From assembly GCA_030637025.1 (NCBI GenBank), contig DAOVVV010000005.1, positions 17,608 through 81,607 of the forward strand: a stretch of 64,000 nucleotides of DNA, in the 5' to 3' direction. Source of the stretch: JAGLHV01 sp023143305 [NCBI: Clostridia bacterium] (GTDB lineage Bacteria; CBDUZB01; JAGLHV01). Each line of letters begins with the position of its first letter. Positions within the stretch are counted from its first letter, which is position 1. Shown in pieces: positions 29,309-38,536 of the stretch. The notes beneath the pieces were generated by a model that searched no databases, was not told the DNA's origin, and was given only the letters and a program-made list of their open reading frames with translations. Position numbers and translations under genes: made by a program.

Positions 29309-31414
29309 ATGTTTAGTAAATTAGAAAGCATTAAAAAGAAATATTTTTTGTTTGCTCTGGGAATATATTTATTATTTTTTTTTATTTCAGAAGTATATGC
29401 AAATTCGTTAATGAATAATATTATTTGCCTTTTTCGGGAAAGTCAGGAACTGGACAAAAAGATTATCAAGAAAATGAGATTTGAATTATTTGACACTTGG
29501 GTTTTGAGTGGAGATACTGAAAAATACATCTTTAAAAGTGACAATGGTGATCTATGGTTATTTAAAACTTATTCTTCCCCGGAAAGGATAAAAATATCAA
29601 GGGCTATATATCTTTTGTCTCAATTATTAGGGATTTCTACACCCCGACTCTACGAAATCACTTTGCCTATTAATGAAAAATTTGTATATGGCTCAATTCA
29701 AAAATTTATTACTGAATGTACAGGACTCAATAAAGTGCCGTTTAATCAATTAAAGAAAAAGCAAATCAGCGGGATACAAAATTGTCAGATTCTTGACTGG
29801 CTGATTTTAGACAATGATTCTACGGCGGATCATTTTATTATTGAGCCAAAAACTAAAGAGCTTATTATAGTAGATAAAGATGATTCTTTGCGTTATGTGG
29901 TGCGTGATTCTTTAGGTGAAAATCCGTGGAATAATTCCTATTATACTAAATTTTGGAATGCATATGTAAAGGGGGTGATAGATGTTGATTTCGGGGAGAC
30001 TTTTGATTTTATTGATTATATACAGAGTATAAATAATAATGAATTTGAAAAGATATTTTCAATAATTTTAAATAAAAAAAAGTTAATAAATGAATTTTTT
30101 TACCGAAAAAAAAACTTAAAAACCGAGTTTGATAACTTTCGGCAGAAATTATTGCGAAGACGAAAAGAACAATTTCAAATATCAGCTAAGAGCAAAGAAG
30201 AAAAACATTTGAACTTAGTTTTAGGAAAACTTAAAAAAACCCTTTTAGAAAAGAGAAAGGTACTTAAAAAATTAGAATCTAAAAGGCTTACAGAACAAAA
30301 AAACGTTGTGATTGTTTCTTCGGGAGAGGCGTGGTTTGCCGTAAAAGGATTAAATTACTGTTCAAGAGAAAAGTTTTTGCCTGGTATTGAAAAAATATTA
30401 GAAAAATTAAAATCTTTAGGGGACAATACTTTAAATATTTATGAAAGCCTGGCGATAAACCTATATATGGAAGAAGTTGAAAAAATACGGAAAAAGAAAG
30501 ATATAGAAAATTTCCTGCAGAATAAAATTAAACGGATTACAATATATCCCGGACAGATAACAGATCTGAAGATATTAAACATAGAATATGATCTCAGATG
30601 TGCATATGGAGAAAATATGGGATTGTTTTCCGAATATAAAAAAGAAATTGAAATAAATCCTCACAATGTGTTGTTACATTTGAATTATATTCAGCACCCT
30701 GTAGAGGATAAATTTGATGAAGAAGAGCAGGATTTTTTAAAAATTTATAAGGAAAAAGCGGAGAATAGTGAAAATGATCCGGTGAATAAATTTGTATATG
30801 GAATATTATCAAAAGATTTAGATTGGCTTGGGAAAATAACCGATAGTTTTAGTTGGAAATATTTAGGAATGGCTCTGGTATGTAGTTTGAATAGGGACAG
30901 AGAAGACGCTATCGAATTTTGCAAAGAGGCCCTTATTCGTAATAAAGGCGGATTGGTTACTTCACAGGCATATATATTGTTAGGGCTCCTTTATGAATGT
31001 AATGACAAGTGGGAAAGATTCGGAGAAGGATTTGATAAAGAAAAATCTATAGAAGCTTATAAAAAAGCCATTGAAATTGATCCTGAATCAATAAAAGCGC
31101 ACTTGAATATGGGTATTCTCTATTTAATATTTGAAAAACCGGATAAAGCTTTGAAAGAATTTAAAGAGGTGAATAAATTAGATCCTCAATATGGAAAAGA
31201 GCATTTTCACATTGAAAATATAAATAAAAAGAGCTCCTATAAAAAAAAGAAAAAATATTTAGAAGCAGTAAAAATGAATACTCTTTCCGGAAGGCATCAC
31301 TATATATTGGGTTTAGCATATTTAATAAAAGAGGATAGAGATATGGCTCAAAGACACTTTAATAAAGCAAAAGAATTTGGATATAAAATAAATGATAAAC
31401 TTGAGTTAAAATAA
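29309..31414 (+). CDS. Exported kinase-like TPR protein, array member 6
   Basis: 701 residues from the ATG at 29309, seven bases after CAGGGG; an in-frame TTG at 29267 has no such site. A signal peptide ends VYA-N. Landmarks are DLWLFKTYSSPERIKISRAI, LLSQLLGISTP, YGSIQKFI, DWLILDNDSTADHFII and IVDKDDSL, placing it with member 3 and the second half of member 2. The helical middle contains the family phrase FYRKKNLKTEFDNF. TPR region from about residue 450, with RFGEGFDKEKSIEAYKKAI, and the tail NTLSGRHHYILGLAYLIKED, which is nearly identical at the DNA level to members 7 to 9. A type 1 repeat lies directly downstream. Confidence 0.7.
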   Translation: MFSKLESIKKKYFLFALGIYLLFFFISEVYANSLMNNIICLFRESQELDKKIIKKMRFELFDTWVLSGDTEKYIFKSDNGDLWLFKTYSSPERIKISRAIYLLSQLLGISTPRLYEITLPINEKFVYGSIQKFITECTGLNKVPFNQLKKKQISGIQNCQILDWLILDNDSTADHFIIEPKTKELIIVDKDDSLRYVVRDSLGENPWNNSYYTKFWNAYVKGVIDVDFGETFDFIDYIQSINNNEFEKIFSIILNKKKLINEFFYRKKNLKTEFDNFRQKLLRRRKEQFQISAKSKEEKHLNLVLGKLKKTLLEKRKVLKKLESKRLTEQKNVVIVSSGEAWFAVKGLNYCSREKFLPGIEKILEKLKSLGDNTLNIYESLAINLYMEEVEKIRKKKDIENFLQNKIKRITIYPGQITDLKILNIEYDLRCAYGENMGLFSEYKKEIEINPHNVLLHLNYIQHPVEDKFDEEEQDFLKIYKEKAENSENDPVNKFVYGILSKDLDWLGKITDSFSWKYLGMALVCSLNRDREDAIEFCKEALIRNKGGLVTSQAYILLGLLYECNDKWERFGEGFDKEKSIEAYKKAIEIDPESIKAHLNMGILYLIFEKPDKALKEFKEVNKLDPQYGKEHFHIENINKKSSYKKKKKYLEAVKMNTLSGRHHYILGLAYLIKEDRDMAQRHFNKAKEFGYKINDKLELK

Positions 31415-31429
31415 TTCTGCGAAATAACA

Positions 31430-31572
31430 CATTCTGCCTGTCCGTTAGTCCATAAGGCGGGTCATTCCGCTCCGCCTCAGGCGGATGATGCGGAATCTAT
31501 AATGTTCTTAAACTATAAATAGATTCCTGCTTCCGCAGGAATGACAATGAAGGTAAAAAGGCTATTTTGCAG
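31430..31572. repeat. Dispersed palindromic intergenic repeat, type 1, copy B
   Basis: Shares with copy A the core CATTCCGCTCCGCCT, GCGGAATCTAT, ATAGATTCCTGC and GCAGGAATGAC. The palindrome ATTCCTGC-TTCC-GCAGGAAT lies at 31523-31542, and the end is the same GGTAAAAAGGCTATTTTGCAG. It covers the ATG at 31541, creating an artificial upstream extension of the following gene. Confidence 0.75.
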
Positions 31573-31609
31573 GCAGAAGGCTACTTATGTTAAAGTAAAG
31601 GAGGATAAC

Positions 31610-33772
31610 GTGTTGGGAGAAAAACAAAAACTAACAGGGAAAATTTTTATTTTAATATTTTTTAAGGTGATAATAATAATAAACCTGACTATTATTTTCC
31701 TTAATTTACGGGCCTATGCCGGTTTTGCCGTTAATGAAATTATTAAATTGGAAAAGGAAAATCAAAGATTAAATGAAGAAATCGCAGATAGATTGAACTT
31801 TAAATTCAGGAAACAAAAAAAATTTGAATTCTACGGGGAAAATTATAAATATTTATTTAATGAGAAAAAGACAGATGACCTGTGGCTGTTTAAAATATAT
31901 GAATCTTCATTCCCGGTAAATGCTACGGTTGTAACCTATCGGTTAGCACAATTATTAGGAATAGATATGCCGGAAATTACCGGAACTACTCTACTTATTA
32001 ATGAGCGGGAAAAATATGGTTCAATCCAAAAGATGTTTCCGGATGTGAAAAACATTGATGAGGTTCGTTTTAGTAGTTTGTCGGTCAAACAGATAGAATC
32101 TATAATGAAAAATCAGGTATTAGATTGGATTGTATCTAATGTTGACATAGACGAAAGCGAATTTCTTATAGGGAAATACGGCAGGATTATTGCCATAGAT
32201 AAAGATGAAACTTTTTCTGACGAAGGGAAAGCAATCTCATTAGCGGATAATGTGGGAGGAGATTCTTATTATTATCAATTCTGGAAAGCATTTCTTGAGG
32301 GCAAAGTGGAGACCGGTAAGGTTGATTTTAAAAAAGTATTCGAAGTAATAGATTATTTTCAAAAAATCAATGATGAATATATCATAAATATATTTAATGA
32401 TCTATTAAAAAAAGTAACGGCTCCTTCCGAATTTAATTCTATAGTAAAAAATGCAATTTTAAAAAAGCATAATTTGCGAAAGGATTTTGAAGATTTCTAT
32501 AAAGATTTAGCAAAAAATAAAATTTTTTCTTTTCGTACGCCGGTTATAGATAAAAATAATACTTATGCCCAATATGTCTTAGACAAACTAAAGGAAAATA
32601 TTTATCAGAAAAGATATACACTTTCCCGTTTAAAACCTAAAAAAACAAATAAAAAAGAAAACATTAAAATAATATATTGTTTAGAGTCGCTGTATTTAGT
32701 GAATGAACTGAATTATGTTTATAAAGAAAATTTTTTTTCCTCATCAAATCGGGTTATTAAAAAACTAAATGACTTAAAGAAAAAAAATCCTCCTATTTAT
32801 GAACAATTTGCTATAGATTTATATATTGAACAGGTTAAGAATCTCCAGAATAGAAAAAATATAGAAAACTTTATGTTACAAGGAATAAAAGAAATTATTT
32901 TGTGTTCCGAAGAAATGACAGACAGTGAAATATTAAAGATGGAATATAATTTAAGAGTTATTTATGGTAAAGAGCAGAAAGAATTTGGATACTATAGAAA
33001 AGAGATTGAGAGAAAACCGCGGGATATTTTAGCACATCTGGATTATATTAAATACCCCGTAAAAGGGGATTTAAATAGGGAGGAGAAGTTGATTTTAAAA
33101 GAATATAAAGAGTGGTTAAATAAATATCCGGTAGACTTTACATATCAGGTCCTTTATGGCATAGTATCAAATGATGAAGAATATCTGAAAAGGATAGAAG
33201 ATGATTTTGCCTGGAAGCATTTGGGATTGGCATTAATTTATAGTTTTGATAAGGAGGGGGAGAAAGCAATAAAAGAATGTAATAAAGCTTTACTTTGTAA
33301 AAAGGAAAGGGGAAGTAGTTTTTGTTCCTATATGTTGTTGGGGGTTCTTCATGAATATAATAGTAAGTGGGAAAGGTTTGGAGAGGGGTTTGATATGGAA
33401 AAATCTATAAGGGCTTATAAAAAAGCCCTTAAAATTAATCCGGAATCAGTGAAAGCTCACTTGAATATGGGTGTTCTTTATTTAATCTCGGAAAAGCCGG
33501 ATAAAGCTTTGGAAGAATTTGAAGAAGTAACTAGATTAGATTTTCAATACGGAAAAAAACATTTTTATCCGGATAAAATAAATAAAAAGAGTTCGTATAA
33601 AAACAAGAAAGAATATTTAGAAGCAATAAGGATGAATACTCTTTCCGGAAGGCATCATTATATCTTGGGTTTAGCATATTCGATAAAAGAGGATAGAGAT
33701 ATGGCGCAAAGACATTTTAATAAAGCGAAAGAGTTTGGATATAAAGCGAATAATAAAGTTAAAAACAAGTAA
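31610..33772 (+). CDS. Exported kinase-like TPR protein, array member 7
   Basis: 720 residues from a GTG at 31610 led by the strongest ribosome site of the array, AAAGGAGG, five bases upstream. The in-frame ATG at 31541 belongs to a mobile-type repeat and should not be used. A long hydrophobic signal sequence (about 11-35) ends AYA-G. Same subgroup as members 4, 8 and 9: DDLWLFKIYESSFPVNATV, YRLAQLLGIDMP, YGSIQKMFP, DWIVSNVDIDESEFLI, AIDKDETF. The residue at the metal-binding Asn position is Glu. TPR region with RFGEGFDMEKSIRAYKKAL and tail NTLSGRHHYILGLAYSIKED. The next gene's start lies ten bases after its stop. Confidence 0.72.
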   Translation: MLGEKQKLTGKIFILIFFKVIIIINLTIIFLNLRAYAGFAVNEIIKLEKENQRLNEEIADRLNFKFRKQKKFEFYGENYKYLFNEKKTDDLWLFKIYESSFPVNATVVTYRLAQLLGIDMPEITGTTLLINEREKYGSIQKMFPDVKNIDEVRFSSLSVKQIESIMKNQVLDWIVSNVDIDESEFLIGKYGRIIAIDKDETFSDEGKAISLADNVGGDSYYYQFWKAFLEGKVETGKVDFKKVFEVIDYFQKINDEYIINIFNDLLKKVTAPSEFNSIVKNAILKKHNLRKDFEDFYKDLAKNKIFSFRTPVIDKNNTYAQYVLDKLKENIYQKRYTLSRLKPKKTNKKENIKIIYCLESLYLVNELNYVYKENFFSSSNRVIKKLNDLKKKNPPIYEQFAIDLYIEQVKNLQNRKNIENFMLQGIKEIILCSEEMTDSEILKMEYNLRVIYGKEQKEFGYYRKEIERKPRDILAHLDYIKYPVKGDLNREEKLILKEYKEWLNKYPVDFTYQVLYGIVSNDEEYLKRIEDDFAWKHLGLALIYSFDKEGEKAIKECNKALLCKKERGSSFCSYMLLGVLHEYNSKWERFGEGFDMEKSIRAYKKALKINPESVKAHLNMGVLYLISEKPDKALEEFEEVTRLDFQYGKKHFYPDKINKKSSYKNKKEYLEAIRMNTLSGRHHYILGLAYSIKEDRDMAQRHFNKAKEFGYKANNKVKNK

Positions 33773-33782
33773 AGGGCATACT

Positions 33783-35933
33783 ATGTTGGTTAAAAGGCAG
33801 GGGTTAACAAGGAAAAATGTTTTTTTTGTAGTGATATTAATATATCTGGCTATTGCTTGCCTTAATTTGGATCTATATGCTTATTCCGCCGTTAATGAAA
33901 TTATTAAACTGGAAAAAGAAAAGCAAAAGTTAAATGAAGAAATTATTAATAGCTTGAATCTCAGATTTAGTAAACGAAGAAAGGTTAATTTCTATGGAGA
34001 AAATTATAAATGTTTTTTAAAGGACAGGGAATCAGATGATTTATGGTTATTTAAAATATATAAATCTTCCTTTCCGGCAAATGCTACAGTGGCAACTTAC
34101 CGGTTGGCAGAGTTATTAGGATTGGATGTTCCGGACATTGCCGGGATTACTTTGATTATTAATGAACAGGAAAGATACGGTTCAATTCAAAAAATGATAC
34201 CCGGTGTGAAAAGAATTGATAAGATACCGCTTAGTCAATTATCTTCTAAACAAGTAGAGTCTATAATGAAAAATCATGTACTGGATTGGCTGGTATTTAA
34301 TAGTGATATGGACAACGATGAGTTTCTTATAGAGGAAAAAACGGGCAGGGTTATAGCCATTGATAAGGATAAAACCTTTTCTGACGAAGAAAAAACAGTT
34401 TTGTTGGAACAAAAGAGGGGAAAGGATTTTTATTGTCATGATTTTTGGGGTGCTTATTTGAAGGGGGAAATAATTGTTAAAAATGTTAGTTTTAAGAAAG
34501 TGTTCGAATTGATAGATTGTTTTCAAAGAATTGATGATGAGGATATAATAAATATATTAGATGATTTGTTAAGCGAGGTAATGAGTCCCGGCGAATATAA
34601 TTCGATACTAAAAGCAATAATTTTAAAAAAGCATAATTTGAGGAGGGATTTTGAAAAGTTTTATAAAAAGTTAACAAAAAATAAAGGTTTTTCTTTTAGT
34701 GCCCCTTCTATAGATAAAGATAATACTTATGCCCAATTTGTCCTGGACAAATTAAAGGAAAATATTTATCAGAAAAAATCTACACTTGCCCGGCTGAAAA
34801 TCAGAAAATTAAAGAAACAGGAAAAGATGAAAATAATAGCTTGTTTTGAGGTAATGTCTTTAGTGAATGAACTAAGATTTGTCCGCAAAGAAGAATTTTT
34901 TTCTTTATCAAACCTGATTATTAAAAAAATAGATTGTTTAAAGAAAAAAAAAGGTTCTGTTTATGAGCAATTTGTTATGGATTTATATATCGAACAGATT
35001 AGAGATTTTCAAAATAGGAGGGGAATGGAAAAAATTATTTCAAGCAGGATAAAACAGATTGTTTTCTGTTTGGAAGAAATGACTAATAACAAAATATTAA
35101 GGATAGAACATCATTTAAGAGTTATTTATGGCCAACCACAGAAAAAACCCGGATATGATAGAAAAGAAATTGAGAGAAAACCAGGGGATATTTTAGTACA
35201 TTTAGACTATATTCAATGCCCTGTAAAAGGGGATTTAAATGCAGAGGAGGAACTGATTTTAAAAAAATATAAAGAGTGGGTAAATAAATATCCGTCGGAT
35301 TTAACCTGTCAGGTTCTTTATGGAATAGTATCAAATAATGAAGAGTATCTAAAAGGGATAGAAGATAGTTTTGCCTGGAAACATTTGGGATTGGCATTAA
35401 TTTATAGTTTTGGGAAAAAGAGAGGGAAGGCAATAAAAGAATGTAAGAAGGCTTTAATTTGTAAAAATGAAGGGGAAAGTACTTTTTGTGCCTTTATGCT
35501 TTTAGGGTTTCTTTATGAATATAAAAGTAAATGGGAAAGGTTTGAAGAAGGATTGGATATAAAAAAAGCTGTAGAAGTTTATAAAAAAGCTGTTAAATTT
35601 AATCCCGAATCGGTAAAGGCTCACTTGAATCTGGGTGTTCTTTATTTAATGTCGGAAAAGCCGGATAAAGCTTTGGAAGAATTTAAAGAAGTAAATAGAT
35701 TAGATTTTCAATACGGAAAAAAACATTTTAATCTGGATAAAATAAATAAAAAGAGTTCGTATCGAAATAAGAAAGAATATTTAGAGGCAATAAGGATGAA
35801 TACTCTTTCCGGAAGGCATCATTATATATTGGGTTTAGCATATTTAATAAAAGAGGATAAGAATCTGGCGCAAAGACATTTTAATAAAGCAAAAGAATTT
35901 GGATATAATAGATTAAAAAAGATAGGAAATTAG
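33783..35933 (+). CDS. Exported kinase-like TPR protein, array member 8
   Basis: 716 residues from the ATG at 33783, shortly after AAAGGG; an earlier in-frame TTG at 33735 would overlap member 7 by 38 bases. The signal sequence ends DLYA-Y. Kinase-like landmarks are DDLWLFKIYKSSFPANATV, YRLAELLGLDVP, YGSIQKMIP, DWLVFNSDMDNDEFLI and AIDKDKTF. It is the closest paralogue of member 7 throughout, including IYQKKSTLARLK in the middle and a 3' end almost identical in DNA. RFGEGF is changed to RFEEGL in the TPR region. The gene is followed by the decayed tail of another copy rather than by an intact member. Confidence 0.72.
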   Translation: MLVKRQGLTRKNVFFVVILIYLAIACLNLDLYAYSAVNEIIKLEKEKQKLNEEIINSLNLRFSKRRKVNFYGENYKCFLKDRESDDLWLFKIYKSSFPANATVATYRLAELLGLDVPDIAGITLIINEQERYGSIQKMIPGVKRIDKIPLSQLSSKQVESIMKNHVLDWLVFNSDMDNDEFLIEEKTGRVIAIDKDKTFSDEEKTVLLEQKRGKDFYCHDFWGAYLKGEIIVKNVSFKKVFELIDCFQRIDDEDIINILDDLLSEVMSPGEYNSILKAIILKKHNLRRDFEKFYKKLTKNKGFSFSAPSIDKDNTYAQFVLDKLKENIYQKKSTLARLKIRKLKKQEKMKIIACFEVMSLVNELRFVRKEEFFSLSNLIIKKIDCLKKKKGSVYEQFVMDLYIEQIRDFQNRRGMEKIISSRIKQIVFCLEEMTNNKILRIEHHLRVIYGQPQKKPGYDRKEIERKPGDILVHLDYIQCPVKGDLNAEEELILKKYKEWVNKYPSDLTCQVLYGIVSNNEEYLKGIEDSFAWKHLGLALIYSFGKKRGKAIKECKKALICKNEGESTFCAFMLLGFLYEYKSKWERFEEGLDIKKAVEVYKKAVKFNPESVKAHLNLGVLYLMSEKPDKALEEFKEVNRLDFQYGKKHFNLDKINKKSSYRNKKEYLEAIRMNTLSGRHHYILGLAYLIKEDKNLAQRHFNKAKEFGYNRLKKIGN

Positions 35934-35954
35934 GAAAAATGGGTTTTAATATAA

Positions 35955-36287
35955 ATAATAAATCCGGATTTAGCAGAGTTACATCTCAATCTTGTTAATC
36001 TTTATTTAATCAAAAATTCACCTAAAAAGGAGTTAAAAGAGTTTAGGAATGCAGAAAGATTAAATTTTCGATGTGCGAAAGAACAGTTTTATCTGTATAA
36101 AATAAAGAAGAAGAGTTTATATAGAAATAAAAAGGAATATCCGGAGGCTATAAGAATGAATACCCTTTTCGGAAAAGATTATTATATCATGGTTATGGCT
36201 TGCATGGTAAAAGGAGATAAAGTTTCCGCAGAAAAGCATTTTGATAAATTTCTCTAGTTTGGGTATAAAAATGGAGGTTTAAAATGA
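35955..36287 (+). pseudogene. Decayed C-terminal remnant of a kinase-like TPR array member
   Basis: The 350 bases between members 8 and 9 are not empty. Read from 35955, they encode NPDLAELHLNLVNLYLIKNS, then KKSLYRNKKEYPEAIRMNTL and FGKDYYIMVMACMVKGDKVS, matching the last 100 residues of the intact paralogues (NPESVKAHLNLGxLYLI, KKSSYKNKKEYLEAIRMNTL). An in-frame TAG at 36255-36257 falls within the usual FNKAKEFGYK tail; after it, FGYKNGG continues to a TGA at 36285. That TGA overlaps the ATG of member 9 as ATGA, suggesting the lost gene was once coupled to it. No kinase-like part remains, so a deletion removed the front of the gene. Confidence 0.8.
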
Positions 36288-38452
36288 AAGACATTGAATT
36301 TAAAAGTACGCTTATTAAAAAGCAATCGTTGAAAAACAAGAAATATTCAACTTTGTTTTTTTTAATGGTGATATGTTTTATCGGAAATTGTTTTGTTGTA
36401 GAATCAAGTGCAATTTCCGTTATAAAAAAAATTATTAAATTAGAAAAAGAAAACCAGGCGTTGAACGAAAAAATTATTACTAAATTAAGGTTTGAATTAT
36501 ATAAAGATAAGACATTGGGAGGAGAGACTTGTAAATATTTGCTTAGAAATAAAGAATCCGGTGAATTATGGTTATTTAAAAAATATGAATCGCTTGGTCC
36601 GGTGAATAGTACAATAGTGACATATCGGTTAGCTCAGTTATTAGGAGTAGACATATCGGAGATTATCAGGACTGTTTTACCCATTAATGAAAGAATGCAA
36701 TATGGTTCAATTCAGAAAATAATACCCGGAGTTAAAAAAATTAACTCTATTCCTTTTAGCCGGTTATCTTCCGAACAAATAACCTCTATAATGAAAAATC
36801 GGGTATTAGACTGGCTCGTTTTTAATAGTGATACGGATAAGGATGAATTTCTTGTGGAAATAGAGACAGGGAAGATTATAGCCATTGATAAAGATGAAAC
36901 CTTTTATGATGAAAAATCAAGCATGTTAACAGATAATACGGAAGGAGATTCTTATTACTATGAATTCTGGGAAGCTTATTCAAAAGGGGAGTTTATCATT
37001 AGCGAAGTTAATTTAAAAGAAATATTTAAGTTGATAGATTATATTCAATGTATTAAGGACAAAGATATAACATATATAATAAACGATTTATTGAAAAATG
37101 TAAAAGATTCTTCTGAGTTAGAGTTCATAATAAAAAGAGTCCTTTCAAGAAAAAATAGTTTAAGAGTAAATTTTAAAAACTTCTATAAAAATTTATTAGA
37201 AAAACAGAATTGTTTTTTTCAAATACCTCTTGTTGATAAGGATAATACTTATGCCCGAACGGTGCTGAAAAGACTGGAAGAAAGTGTTTTTCAAAAAAAA
37301 ACAAAACTTGCTCAATTAACATTGATGGAACGTGGAAAACAGGAGACTATCAAAAGAATATCTTGTTCGGATGCCTGGTATTTAATCGAGAGGTTAAATT
37401 ATGTCTCCAGAGAAAAATTTTTTTCTTTAGCCGAAGATATTTTTAACAAACTGAATTATTTAAGGAAAAGAGTTCCTTCTGTTTTTGAGAAATTTATTAT
37501 AAACTTGTATCTCGAAAAACTTATAAATATCCAAAATAAAAGAGGAATGGAAAATTTTATCCAAAGAGAAATAAAAGAAATTGTTTTATATCCTGATCAA
37601 ATAACAAACAGTAAAATATTAAATATAGAATACAATTTAAAAGCGATTTATGGGGATTCACGGGGAGAATTTAATAAGTATAAAGAAGCTGTTGTGAATA
37701 ACCCCCGGAATATTTTATTTCATCTGGATTGTTTTCTCTATCCTATAAAAGATGAAGATTACGGTGAAAGGGATTTAATTGTAAAAGAATATAAGAAAAG
37801 GTTAGAAACAAATCCCGATGATTTAATAGATAAGCTCTTGTATGGCATAGCATTAAGAAATGATCAATATGTTAGGGCAATAGATGGTGATTTTGCCTGG
37901 AAGTATTTAGGATTGTCCTTGATTTATAGTTCTAAAGAAAGAAGAAGAAAAGCAATTGAAGAGTGTAAAAAAACATTACATTTTAAAAAGTCAAAAAAAA
38001 TTGCGTATGAGACATATATGTTTTTAGGATTACTTTATGAGCATAATGATAGATGGGAACGGTTTGGAGAATGGTGTGAAGTGGAAAAGGCTTGTAATGC
38101 CTATAAAAAAGCAATTGCAATTAATCCGGAAAATGTTAAAGCTCATTTAAATCTGGGTATTCTTTATTTGATGATGGACCAACCCAACAAAGCTTTAAAA
38201 GAATTTAAAAAGGTAAATAAATTAGATTCACAATATGGAAAAAAACATTTTCATCTGGATAAAATAAATAAAAAAAGTTCGTATAAAAATAAGAAGGAAT
38301 ATTTAAACGCGGTAAGAATGAATACTCTTTCCGGAAGGAATCATTATATATTGGGTTTAGCATATTTAATAAAAGAGGATAAGAATCTGGCACAAAGACA
38401 TTTTAACAAGGCAAAAGAATTTGGATATATAGAAAAGATTGATCCTGAGTAG
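36284..38452 (+). CDS. Exported kinase-like TPR protein, array member 9
   Basis: 722 residues; ATG preceded by GGAGG, which itself lies in the tail of the upstream pseudogene. The N-terminus has a long basic lead (about 22 residues), then a hydrophobic stretch ending ESSA-I. Landmarks: ELWLFKKYESLGPVNSTI, YRLAQLLGVDIS, YGSIQKIIP, DWLVFNSDTDKDEFLV and AIDKDETF. The motif after the DW segment carries Glu, not Asn. In the TPR region the family phrase RFGEGF is RFGEWC here, and the tail is NTLSGRNHYILGLAYLIKED (His to Asn). The middle shares AWYLIERLNYVSREKFFSLA with member 4, so 4 and 9 are close relatives flanking 7 and 8. Confidence 0.7.
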   Translation: MKDIEFKSTLIKKQSLKNKKYSTLFFLMVICFIGNCFVVESSAISVIKKIIKLEKENQALNEKIITKLRFELYKDKTLGGETCKYLLRNKESGELWLFKKYESLGPVNSTIVTYRLAQLLGVDISEIIRTVLPINERMQYGSIQKIIPGVKKINSIPFSRLSSEQITSIMKNRVLDWLVFNSDTDKDEFLVEIETGKIIAIDKDETFYDEKSSMLTDNTEGDSYYYEFWEAYSKGEFIISEVNLKEIFKLIDYIQCIKDKDITYIINDLLKNVKDSSELEFIIKRVLSRKNSLRVNFKNFYKNLLEKQNCFFQIPLVDKDNTYARTVLKRLEESVFQKKTKLAQLTLMERGKQETIKRISCSDAWYLIERLNYVSREKFFSLAEDIFNKLNYLRKRVPSVFEKFIINLYLEKLINIQNKRGMENFIQREIKEIVLYPDQITNSKILNIEYNLKAIYGDSRGEFNKYKEAVVNNPRNILFHLDCFLYPIKDEDYGERDLIVKEYKKRLETNPDDLIDKLLYGIALRNDQYVRAIDGDFAWKYLGLSLIYSSKERRRKAIEECKKTLHFKKSKKIAYETYMFLGLLYEHNDRWERFGEWCEVEKACNAYKKAIAINPENVKAHLNLGILYLMMDQPNKALKEFKKVNKLDSQYGKKHFHLDKINKKSSYKNKKEYLNAVRMNTLSGRNHYILGLAYLIKEDKNLAQRHFNKAKEFGYIEKIDPE

Positions 38453-38503
38453 ACCGTAGGGAGTCGAAGGGTCTTGGGGCTCTTGCTGCGCGGTAGTTGA
38501 TTT
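38450..38503. repeat. Dispersed intergenic repeat, type 2, copy 2 (short)
   Basis: Contains GTAGGGAGTCGAAGGGTC and ends CTTGCTGCGCGGTAGTTGATTT. The end matches GCTTGCTGAGGGGTAGTTGATTT near 40710-40733, and the middle matches GCGGAGTCGAATGG near 22823-22835. It lacks the hairpin seen in copy 3. It lies between members 9 and 10. Confidence 0.5.
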
Positions 38504-38536
38504 ATTATTAAATAATATAAAGAGGGGATAGAGGGG

